NCBI RefSeq assembly: GCF_004799445.1
Contig: NZ_SSNA01000025.1
Span: 1 to 64,000, forward strand
Source: Bradyrhizobium sp.
Lineage (GTDB): Bacteria; Pseudomonadota; Alphaproteobacteria; Rhizobiales; Xanthobacteraceae
Direction of reading: 5' to 3'
Length of the DNA: 64,000 bases
Both the position numbers and the translations under genes were made by a program. How positions within the stretch are numbered: position 1 is the first letter of the stretch; every line of letters starts with the position of its first letter. The notes below the pieces were generated by a model. The model did not search any database. It worked only from the letters and a program-made list of their open reading frames with translations, and had not been told where the DNA came from. This document shows positions 40,201 to 46,939 of this stretch, one piece after another.

Positions 40201-40453
40201 CAGCCGCGGCTTGTGTCCGGCTGGCGCGCCCGACATCCGGCTTCTGCTGATCCAGGATAGCCGTAATGTCAACAATTGTGCGCGGTGGCGGCGCAAACAT
40301 CGTGGATTCTGCGACAGCAAAGCTTGTCGACGTCAGCCAACAAATCAATCCGGCCGCAAAACCTTTCCTGAAGATGTTGGTTCGCGCTGGTCTGGTCACA
40401 TCATGCCTTTGACTGGCGGACTGACAGTAAGAGCTTCTGAATTGTATTTGCAA
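37256..40453 (-). CDS. Secreted TPR-repeat CHAT-domain (caspase-like) protein
   Basis: N-terminal hydrophobic export signal; tandem TPR-like units; C-terminal CHAT with His motif 'VVAFATHGLVPG' (CAT at 37727-37729) and Cys motif 'WVVLSACNTGAG' (TGC at 37574-37576). Confidence 0.92.
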   Translation of the reverse strand: MQIQFRSSYCQSASQRHDVTRPARTNIFRKGFAAGLICWLTSTSFAVAESTMFAPPPRTIVDITAILDQQKPDVGRASRTQAAADATRPEKADARTLVAFYFRRGDARSELGRLSEAIADLREGIAIGHENGVDVTALRRQLGYLYSWSGDNKSALQSFLTIAQENDHPETELSLIVCYRFTSQVYIYLGDLVHAEEYVKKNDALIERKLPVLGNDKFRDGYVREVHFGRGRLFEARGQYREAEEEYRIAYDLSQQLISTLAGAVSATFLSNLETARDNLIASGGRVKARQGRFAEGEADARQALLNRLSSVGKYNLTTTRTIPYLSTILIEEGRYAEAEKLTRAAIEIYLAIGASKDSLAFASNLSELGAILGLQGHWDEAAKVYGELEQQISNWEKARRDDLLSNPSRIYALYRAGHPATGLTEAKAMARRLKDRVGESHFDYAVARGMVGVGLAAAGHDSEAVEEFRAAVPAIAAGLTASVDEDSSGAAARNNYARIVIESYLSVLARSAAKTKQDATGAAADALRLADLIRGQSVQNAIAGSAARASTNNPELAELARQEQDLQKQIGAQLDSLNSALALPPQERNNDDLRSIRHRIDGLRDQRAAAREKIESRFPAYSELIHPKPPSVSDIRKVLNADEALVSIYLGQDESFVWAVPMDGEVAFAAIPATRREIESKVLRLREALEPNAAMISDIPAFDVALGYELYSSLLKPVESGWKKAKNLIVVTNGALGLLPLSLLPTAPAKIDANDDPLFASYRAVPWLARKYAVTTVPSSAALRALRQLPPGKPGRSELIAFGDPLFSAEQAAEAADAETAIMVADAGLAATRGMPLKRRSSPKLEGIDSAELAMLPRLPDTADELKSIAVALRADPSKVLKLGKNANEDVVKTMDLSRIKVVAFATHGLVPGELSGLIQPALALSAPSVAGVEGDGLLTMEEILALKLDADWVVLSACNTGAGAGAGAEAASGLGLAFFYAGTRAVLVTNWSVHSQSARALVTNLFKRQADDPKLARGEALRQAMMALADGPGYIDGNGKTEFAYAHPLFWAPYSIIGDGGTR

Positions 40454-40469
40454 ATAGTTGAGATCAGGC

Positions 40470-40498
40470 CCGTCGCGCGAATTGCAATCGCGCGACGG
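40470..40498. terminator. Perfect stem-loop CCGTCGCGCG-aattgcaat-CGCGCGACGG between SGNH gene and CHAT gene
   Basis: 10-bp perfect stem, loop itself palindromic; just past the stop of the minus-strand SGNH gene (40509). Confidence 0.6.
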
Positions 40499-40508
40499 TA
40501 TATCCCCG

Positions 40509-41021
40509 TTACCTTACGGACCCGGCCAATTGCATCGCGAGCCTGTGGTGTCCCTCTGCCGTGAGATGAATATGGTCGGCTTGCAGCATGCCTGGCTGAT
40601 GCATAACCGACTTCATGGTCCCAAGCGCATCAACTACCCTGATGCCGCGACCCGTTAGTTGCTTTTTGATCGTAGCGATATTGGCCCGGGCACCGTCGAC
40701 ACTGCCACCCGTTCTGACGTCGTTAAACGCGCCGATGCCCAGGATAACAACCCTTGTTCCATCCGGGACCGCGCTCGACAGGCGAGCAAGAACTTCGCCG
40801 GTGGTATTACCAGAAACGCCGGCGTTGGTTATATGGGCGCTCGAGCCCTTGGCCCTCAGTATGCTTTCCAGTTGAGCTGGCCATGCTTCCGAGGAACTAA
40901 CGCCGTAGCCCTCTACGTTACTGGCCCCCAGTGCCACAATTTGCGCCGAAGCAACGTTAGTCAGCGGAAGAATTGCGGTAGCGAGCGTCGACGCAAGGAT
41001 CAAGACGTTCCCAAATTTCAT
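40509..41021 (-). CDS. Secreted SGNH/GDSL hydrolase (TesA/arylesterase-like, GASN variant)
   Basis: Signal peptide; 'IVALGASNVEGYGV', 'NAGVSGNTTGEV', 'ILGIGAFNDVR', 'QADHIHLTAEGHHRLA'. Confidence 0.87.
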   Translation of the reverse strand: MKFGNVLILASTLATAILPLTNVASAQIVALGASNVEGYGVSSSEAWPAQLESILRAKGSSAHITNAGVSGNTTGEVLARLSSAVPDGTRVVILGIGAFNDVRTGGSVDGARANIATIKKQLTGRGIRVVDALGTMKSVMHQPGMLQADHIHLTAEGHHRLAMQLAGSVR

Positions 41022-41209
41022 TTTGGCTCCAAATTTGTTTGCTTAATGCGTTTTCTGGACAACTAATGACGTATCAGTGCATAATGAGCGGCGTCCGTCA
41101 GAGCAAAACGCTCGTCCGTGTTGGCACGGTACGACGAATTTGCACCGATGTCTCTAGTCGACGGTAAGAAATTCGGAGACGACGGCAATAGAAACTGCTG
41201 GAATGGTCA

Positions 41210-41398
41210 GGGCGCTGGAAAAATTCGGTGAAGCGGGCATCATGGACCTGGTCGCGGTGAACGGATACTACGACGTCGTCTCGATGACGCTCAACGTCGC
41301 GCGCGTGGCGCCGCCGGCCGATGCCGAATTGCCGTTCAAGCAGGCCGGCCGCTAGTTTTCTGCCCTGTAATGGTCGCGCGACAGCCATGCCGCGCGAC
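41210..41398 (+). pseudogene. Truncated 3' fragment of CMD-family gene (right direct-repeat copy)
   Basis: 'RALEKFGEAGIMDLVAVNGYYDVVSMTLNVARVAPPADAELPFKQAGR*' matches residues at the C-terminus of 35120-35746; upstream sequence not homologous. Confidence 0.9.
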
Positions 41399-41421
41399 AA
41401 TCCATTCAGAGTTACGTTGTC

Positions 41422-42801
41422 ATGAAAAAAGAAATCCGACTCAACGCCTTCGCCATGAACTGCGTCGCGCATCAATCGCCGGGGCTGTGGACCCATCCGC
41501 GCGACCGCACCGCCGACTACAACCGCCTGCCCTACTGGCTCGATCTGGCCAGGACGCTGGAACGCGGACGCTTCGATGGCCTGTTCCTGGCGGACGTGCT
41601 CGGCGTCTACGACGTCTACGGCGGCAGCCCGGATGCGGCGCTGCGCAACGCCGCGCAGACGCCGGCGAACGATCCGTTGCTGCTGATCCCGGTGATGGCT
41701 TCGGTCACCGAAAATCTCGGCTTCGGGGTGACGTCCAATCTGTCCTACGAGCCGCCCTATACATTCGCGCGGCGGATGTCGACGCTCGACCATCTCACCG
41801 AGGGACGGGTCGGCTGGAATGTGGTGACCGGCTATCTCGACAGCGCGGCCAAAGGCGCCGGCAAGGACAAGCAGACCGCGCATGACGACCGTTACGATGT
41901 CGCCGACGAATATATGGAGGTGGTCTACAAGCTCTGGGAAGGAAGCTGGGAAAACGACGCCGCGCTGCGCGATCGCGCACGCGGCATCTTCGCCGACCCC
42001 TCCAAGGTGCATCGCGTCCAGCACCAGGGGAAGAATTACCGGCTCGACGCCATTCATCTCTGCGAACCCTCGCCGCAGCGCACGCCGGTACTGTATCAGG
42101 CCGGCACCTCGCCGCGCGGGCGCCAGTTCGCCGCCGAGCACGCCGAATGCGTCTTCATGTCGGGACCATCGGCCAAAGTGATCGCGCCGCGCGTCGCCGC
42201 CATTCGCGACCTCGCCGCGAAGGCCGGGCGCAATCCGGCGGAAGTCCTGATGTTCAGCATGTTCACCATCATTCTCGGCCGCACCGAGGCCGAGGCCAAA
42301 GCCAAATACGCCGACTATCGCAGCCACGTCAGCGCCGAAGGCGCGCTGACCCTGATGTCCGGCTGGACCGGCGTCGATTTCTCGACCTACGATCTCGACC
42401 AGCAGGTTCGCCACGTCGAAAACGACGCCGGCCGCAGCGCGATGGACAACATCACCCGCGCCGATCCGGACCGGGTCTGGACCGTGCGCGAGGTCGCCCA
42501 GCATGTCGGCATCGGCGGCATCGGGCCGGTTGCGATCGGCACGCCCGCGCAGGTCGCCGACGCGATCGAGGCATGGTTCGACCAGACCGACGTCGACGGC
42601 CTGAACGTACCGTTTGCGATTTCGCCCGGCGATTTCGGGGACATCACCGACATGCTGGTGCCGGAGCTGGTCAAGCGCGGACGTTACAAGGCCGCCTACC
42701 AGCCCGGGACTTTGCGCGAAAAACTGTTCGGCGCCGGCCGCGCCCGGCTCGCCGCGCCGCATCCGGCCGCGCAGTATCGGCCGCGCGCGGCGGCAGAATG
42801 A
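41422..42801 (+). CDS. LLM class flavin-dependent monooxygenase (NtaA/SnaA/DszA family)
   Basis: 'IRLNAFAMNCVAHQSPGLWTHPRD', 'VTSNLSYEPPYTFARRMSTLDHLTEGRVGWNVVTGYLDSAAKG', 'LYQAGTSPRGRQFAAEHAECVFMSG'. Confidence 0.94.
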   Translation: MKKEIRLNAFAMNCVAHQSPGLWTHPRDRTADYNRLPYWLDLARTLERGRFDGLFLADVLGVYDVYGGSPDAALRNAAQTPANDPLLLIPVMASVTENLGFGVTSNLSYEPPYTFARRMSTLDHLTEGRVGWNVVTGYLDSAAKGAGKDKQTAHDDRYDVADEYMEVVYKLWEGSWENDAALRDRARGIFADPSKVHRVQHQGKNYRLDAIHLCEPSPQRTPVLYQAGTSPRGRQFAAEHAECVFMSGPSAKVIAPRVAAIRDLAAKAGRNPAEVLMFSMFTIILGRTEAEAKAKYADYRSHVSAEGALTLMSGWTGVDFSTYDLDQQVRHVENDAGRSAMDNITRADPDRVWTVREVAQHVGIGGIGPVAIGTPAQVADAIEAWFDQTDVDGLNVPFAISPGDFGDITDMLVPELVKRGRYKAAYQPGTLREKLFGAGRARLAAPHPAAQYRPRAAAE

Positions 42802-42820
42802 ATCGCGGCAAACTCGGGCT

Positions 42821-42925
42821 ATCCCCGTCATCCAGAGGAGGCCGCGACGCGGCCGTCTCGAAGGACGACGGCCCGGGCCGCTCATCCTTCGAGGCTCGCT
42901 GCGCTCGCACCTCAGGATGACGGGG
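42821..42925. repeat. REP-like palindromic intergenic element
   Basis: Ends CCCCGTCATCC...GGATGACGGGG with internal complementary blocks. Confidence 0.75.
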
Positions 42926-42931
42926 GAAGCG

Positions 42932-44593
42932 CTAAACCGTGCCGTCCACCATCACCTCGATCAGCTTGGCGCCGGGCCGCCTGAACGCCGCCGCCAGCGT
43001 CGACTTCAAATCCTCGGGCCTGGTGATCCGGGTTGACTCAAGCCCGAGCGATTTGGCCATGCCGGCAAAATCCACCGGCGGGTCGGCGAAATCCATGCCG
43101 ACGTAATGGTCGTCGCCATGAAACGCGAGCAGCCTTTGCTTGATGATGCGGTAACCGCCATTGTTGGCGATCACCACCGTCAGCGGCAGCTTGTGATGCG
43201 CGGCGGTCCACAGCGCCTGGATCGAATACATCGCGCTGCCGTCGCCGGAGAAACAAACCACCGGCCGATCGGGGTTGGCCAGGCTGACGCCGACGGACGC
43301 CGGCAATCCCCAGCCGATGCCGCCCGACGCCAGCGCATGATAACCGAAGCGATCGCGATGCGGGCGCAGCGCCAGCGTCCGCCGCGAGGAGGTCAGTCCC
43401 TCGTCGACGAGAATGGCGTTGTCGGGCATCGCCTCGACCAGCTGCAACGTCAGATAATCGCAATCGATTGGCGAGCGATCCTTTTTTCCCGAAATTTGCC
43501 CGACCAGCGTTGCGCGCCGCGCCGTCCAGTTGCTCGCCGCCAGCGCCGCGACGCCCTGCCTGGCGCGGGCCTCCAGCGCTGCGCCGCCGATCGATTTCAG
43601 CGCCGGCACCAGCGCGCGCAGGGTCTCCCTGACGTCGGCCTTCAGCGCGATCTCCGCGCTGTAATTTTTGGCGAGATCCCCGTCGACGAGACCGATCTGC
43701 ACCATCGGCAGCCCCTCGGGCAACGGATCGACCTCGCTATGCACCGACATCCGCAGGGGATCGGCGCCGAGCACGATCAGGAGGTCGTAGGGCGATAGCA
43801 CCTCGCGCACCTGCGGTTGCGAGCGCGACAGCGCGCCCATGAAGCACGGGCTCTCCGACAGGAAATGCGCTCCATAAGGCACCGACTGCTGAAACGCGGG
43901 GCAGCCGAGCGCCGCGGCCAAATCGGCGGCCTCCCGCAGCGCATCGCTCTTGACGATCTCGTCGCCGGCGATGATGGCGGGCCGCTGCGCTTTCAGGATA
44001 CGCACCGCCAGCGTCTTGAGCGCCTCGTCGGAAGGTCTGACACGGGTATCGACCCGGGTCGAGCGGCCGAGTTCGATGCCGGCTTCCGCGTTGAGGATGT
44101 CGCCCGGCAGCGAAATGAACACCGGCCCGGTCGGCGGCGTGGTCGCGATCTTGGCGGCGCGGCGCACGATCCGCGGCAGATCCTCTAGCCGCGTCACCTC
44201 GACCGCCCATTTCACCAGCGGCTCGGCCATCCGGACCAGCGGGCCATACAGCAGCGGTTCCATCAACCCGTGGCCCTGCTCCTGCTGGCCGGCGGTCAGG
44301 ATCATCGGCGTACCGGTGAACTGCGCGTTGTAGAGCGAGCCCATCGCGTTGCCGAGCCCCGGCGCGACATGAACATTGCAGGCAACCAGGCGGCCCGACG
44401 CCCGGCTGTAGCCATCGGCGATGGCGACCACGAGACTCTCCTGCATCGCCATCACGTAGGTCAGGTCAGGATGATCCTTCAGCGCATGCATGATCGGCAG
44501 TTCGGTGGTGCCGGGATTGCCGAACAGATGCGTGATGCCCTCGTCCTTGAGCAATGCGAGGAACGCCGAGCGCCCGGTAATGCGATTCTTCAT
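42932..44593 (-). CDS. Thiamine-diphosphate-dependent enzyme (benzoylformate decarboxylase / acetolactate synthase-like)
   Basis: 'HLFGNPGTTELPIMHAL', 'GYSRASGRLVACNVHVAPGLGNAMGSLYNA', ThDP motif 'VVCFSGDGSAMYSIQALWTAAHHKLPLTVVIANN'. Confidence 0.9.
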   Translation of the reverse strand: MKNRITGRSAFLALLKDEGITHLFGNPGTTELPIMHALKDHPDLTYVMAMQESLVVAIADGYSRASGRLVACNVHVAPGLGNAMGSLYNAQFTGTPMILTAGQQEQGHGLMEPLLYGPLVRMAEPLVKWAVEVTRLEDLPRIVRRAAKIATTPPTGPVFISLPGDILNAEAGIELGRSTRVDTRVRPSDEALKTLAVRILKAQRPAIIAGDEIVKSDALREAADLAAALGCPAFQQSVPYGAHFLSESPCFMGALSRSQPQVREVLSPYDLLIVLGADPLRMSVHSEVDPLPEGLPMVQIGLVDGDLAKNYSAEIALKADVRETLRALVPALKSIGGAALEARARQGVAALAASNWTARRATLVGQISGKKDRSPIDCDYLTLQLVEAMPDNAILVDEGLTSSRRTLALRPHRDRFGYHALASGGIGWGLPASVGVSLANPDRPVVCFSGDGSAMYSIQALWTAAHHKLPLTVVIANNGGYRIIKQRLLAFHGDDHYVGMDFADPPVDFAGMAKSLGLESTRITRPEDLKSTLAAAFRRPGAKLIEVMVDGTV

Positions 44594-44708
44594 GTCTCCT
44601 CCTGCCCGCGCCCATTGCCGTCGGGATTTTCGACATCATGACTGATCCAGGACGATGAGATCAAGGAAGCGCGCTCATGGCTGCCCTGCGCGGCGGAATC
44701 CCAGCAAT

Positions 44709-44846
44709 CGTGTCCCGGACGCGGTGCAGCGCAGTTGGCGGTACACCGCTGAGCCGGGACCCACGCGGCTCGCGAGCGCCCGAATTGATGGGCCCCGGCT
44801 CAGCAGTGCAGCACTTCGATCTGCACTGCGTCCGGGCACGAGTGAC
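44709..44846. repeat. Dispersed intergenic repeat
   Basis: 'tgtcccggacgcggtgcagcgc...gctgagccgggacccacg...tgggccccggctcagcagtgcagc...ctgcactgcgtccgggca': nested inverted complementarity. Confidence 0.65.
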
Positions 44847-44855
44847 ACGGCGCGG

Positions 44856-45338
44856 CTAGAACATCCCTTCATGATCCGGCCGTTTCTTCTTTTTCGAGCG
44901 CTGCCAGACCACGCCCGGAAAGCCCTTCAGCGGCACCAGCGGTTCGCCGGCATAGATCCATTCCTGCAGCTCTTCGATCGCGACGTGATAGAGCGGCTGC
45001 CGGCCGGTGCGCCCCGAAAACAGCGCGCGCGGGATGTTGACCATGTGCGGCGAGCGCGCGCGTTCGTAAATCAGCGGCGTGCCACAGCGCTTGCAGAAGC
45101 TGCGCGTGGCCTTTGCGGTCTTGTCGTCGAAACGCGCGATCCCCGCCTCGCCTTTTGTAATGCGAAAGCGCTTGCGCCAGCTGCCGACATAGGTGGCATA
45201 GGCCGCGCCATGCGCGCGCCGGCTTGACGCGGAATGATCGTGCCAGGCCCAGCGCGCCGGAACATCGATCTCGAAGCAGACGCTGCCGCACAGGCATTGG
45301 CCGGTTGCAACTCCCATCATCTTTGGTGCTTTTGGCAT
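44856..45338 (-). CDS. GFA/CENP-V fold family protein (central zinc-ligand motif altered)
   Basis: 'GQCLCGSVCFEIDVPARWAWHDHSASSRRAHGAAYATYVGSWRKRFRITKGEAGIARFDDKTAKATRSFCKRCGTPLIY'. Confidence 0.88.
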   Translation of the reverse strand: MPKAPKMMGVATGQCLCGSVCFEIDVPARWAWHDHSASSRRAHGAAYATYVGSWRKRFRITKGEAGIARFDDKTAKATRSFCKRCGTPLIYERARSPHMVNIPRALFSGRTGRQPLYHVAIEELQEWIYAGEPLVPLKGFPGVVWQRSKKKKRPDHEGMF

Positions 45339-45355
45339 TTGCGTCTCTCGGCTCC

Positions 45356-45505
45356 GTCGTCATTGCCTGCGACAAGCGCGAAGCGTTTGCGCAAGGGAGC
45401 GAAAGCGACGATGCAATCCATTCTTCCCTGGCGGCCTCATGGATTACTTCGCGGAGCCTGTCATCGGGCGCGCATTCGCGCGACCCGTTGGCTCGCAATG
45501 ACGAT
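45356..45505. repeat. Dispersed repeat, copy A (inverted relative to 49657-49773)
   Basis: 'tcattgcctgcgacaagcgcgaagcgtttgcgcaagggagcgaaagcgacgatgcaatcca' matches reverse complement of copy B with few differences. Confidence 0.85.
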
Positions 45506-45512
45506 TGGGTCG

Positions 45513-46643
45513 TCACGCCCGCTCCAACTCGCCATACACGGGGTAATCAGTATAGCCCGCTTCCTCGCCGCCATAGAAGGTCGCGCGGTTATAGGGCGTC
45601 AACGGGAAACCGTGTTGCAGACGGCGCGGCAGATCGGGGTTGGAAATGAAGATGCGGCCGAACGCGATGGCGTCGGCGTGACCTTCGGCGATCGCGGCTT
45701 CCGCCGTCTCGCCGGTGAACCCACCGGCCGAGATCAGGACGCCGCGCCAGATCGGGCGGAACAGCACCATCGCCGACGGCACGTTCTGATGGTTGACCTC
45801 GGCGCGGCCGGCGCCGCTCGACCGCGGCTCGATGAAATGCAGATAAGCGAGCCCAAGCGCATCGAGCGCCTTGATCGCATGGCTGTAGAGCGGCATCGGA
45901 TCGGCTTCGCCGCTGCCATTGGCGACGCCATAGGGCAACAATCGCACGCCCACGCGGTTGGCGCCCCATACCTCGATCGCGGCTTTGGTGATCTCCAGCA
46001 ACAGCCGCGCGCGGTTCTCGATCGCGCCGCCATATTGATCGGTGCGCAGATTGGTGTGCGACTGCAGGAATTGCTCGAGCAGATAGCCATTGGCACCATG
46101 AATCTCGACGCCATCGAACCCGGCCTTCATCGCGTTGATGGCAGCCTGCCGAAACGCTTCGACAATTCCTTTCACGTCGGCGGTTTCGAGCGCGCGCGGC
46201 GTCTCATACGGCACCATTTTGCCGTCGGCGGTCATCGCCATCATGCCGTTGCCGGTAATCGGCACCGCCGAGGGAGCGACCGGCAGCAGGCCGCCGGGCT
46301 GGAACGAGGAATGCGAGACGCGGCCGACATGCCAGAGCTGGAGAAAGATCACCCCGCCCTTGGCATGAACCGCATCGACGACGCCGCGCCATCCCGTGAT
46401 CTGCGCATCGGAATAGATGCCGGGGGTGGCCGGATTGCCGCGCCCCGTGGCCATCACGGGCGAGGCTTCGGCGATGATCAGACCGCCCGGCGTGGCGCGC
46501 TGGCCGTAATATTCCGCATTCAGCGCCCGCGGCGCGAAGCTCGTTCGCTCCGCCCGCATCCGCGTCAGCGGCGCCATCACCACCCGATGCTGCAGCCGGT
46601 AGGGGCCGACCCGGAGCGGCGAAAACAACGAAGGAAAATTCAT
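45513..46643 (-). CDS. Old yellow enzyme family alkene reductase (NemA-like)
   Basis: 'LFSPLRVGPYRLQHRVVMAPLTRMRA', 'IFLQLWHVGRVSH', 'FDGVEIHGANGYLLEQFLQSHTNLRTDQYGGAIENRARLLLEI'. Confidence 0.95.
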   Translation of the reverse strand: MNFPSLFSPLRVGPYRLQHRVVMAPLTRMRAERTSFAPRALNAEYYGQRATPGGLIIAEASPVMATGRGNPATPGIYSDAQITGWRGVVDAVHAKGGVIFLQLWHVGRVSHSSFQPGGLLPVAPSAVPITGNGMMAMTADGKMVPYETPRALETADVKGIVEAFRQAAINAMKAGFDGVEIHGANGYLLEQFLQSHTNLRTDQYGGAIENRARLLLEITKAAIEVWGANRVGVRLLPYGVANGSGEADPMPLYSHAIKALDALGLAYLHFIEPRSSGAGRAEVNHQNVPSAMVLFRPIWRGVLISAGGFTGETAEAAIAEGHADAIAFGRIFISNPDLPRRLQHGFPLTPYNRATFYGGEEAGYTDYPVYGELERA

Positions 46644-46752
46644 CTTGCCCCGATTTTTTCTCTAGTCACTGAAGTTTCTGTAGTCACTCAATATGTGAGC
46701 ACGAGCCGTTGAAAAAGCGGCGGCCGAAGCCGCCGCCACCCGATGAACCATC

Positions 46753-46905
46753 TCCCCCTCTCCCCGTCTGCGGGGTCGAGACGAGCGAAGCTCGCTCTTA
46801 GAGGGTTGGGGTGAGGGGGACCCTCCACGCACTCGAACTCGCGGAAAGTCCCCTCACCCGGATTGCTCCGCAATCCGACCTCTCCCCGCAAGCGGGGCGA
46901 GGTGA
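46753..46905. repeat. Dispersed REP-like repeat, copy A (contains near-perfect inverted match to 52779-52845)
   Basis: 'ctctccccgtctgcggggtcgagacgagcgaagctcgctcttagagggttggggtgaggggga'. Confidence 0.85.
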
Positions 46906-46939
46906 ACCAACTCAACGCCATCTCTCTTATTCCAACGTC

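Noticed and set aside
37256-40453. CHAT protein as part of a type III-E CRISPR (Craspase) system
   Set aside because: No gRAMP/Cas7-11, Cas1/2 or repeat-spacer array in the window, and the protein appears to be exported.
35601-41398. Classic integrative element with tRNA att sites
   Set aside because: No integrase, transposase or tRNA recognised; repeats are about 188 nt at about 90% identity rather than short identical att cores.
41098-42885. 595-aa minus-strand ORF
   Set aside because: Antisense to the clear LLM monooxygenase (41422-42801); composition is typical of high-GC shadow frames with no recognisable domain.
45234-46712. 492-aa plus-strand ORF
   Set aside because: Antisense to the old-yellow-enzyme gene; Arg/His-rich shadow frame.
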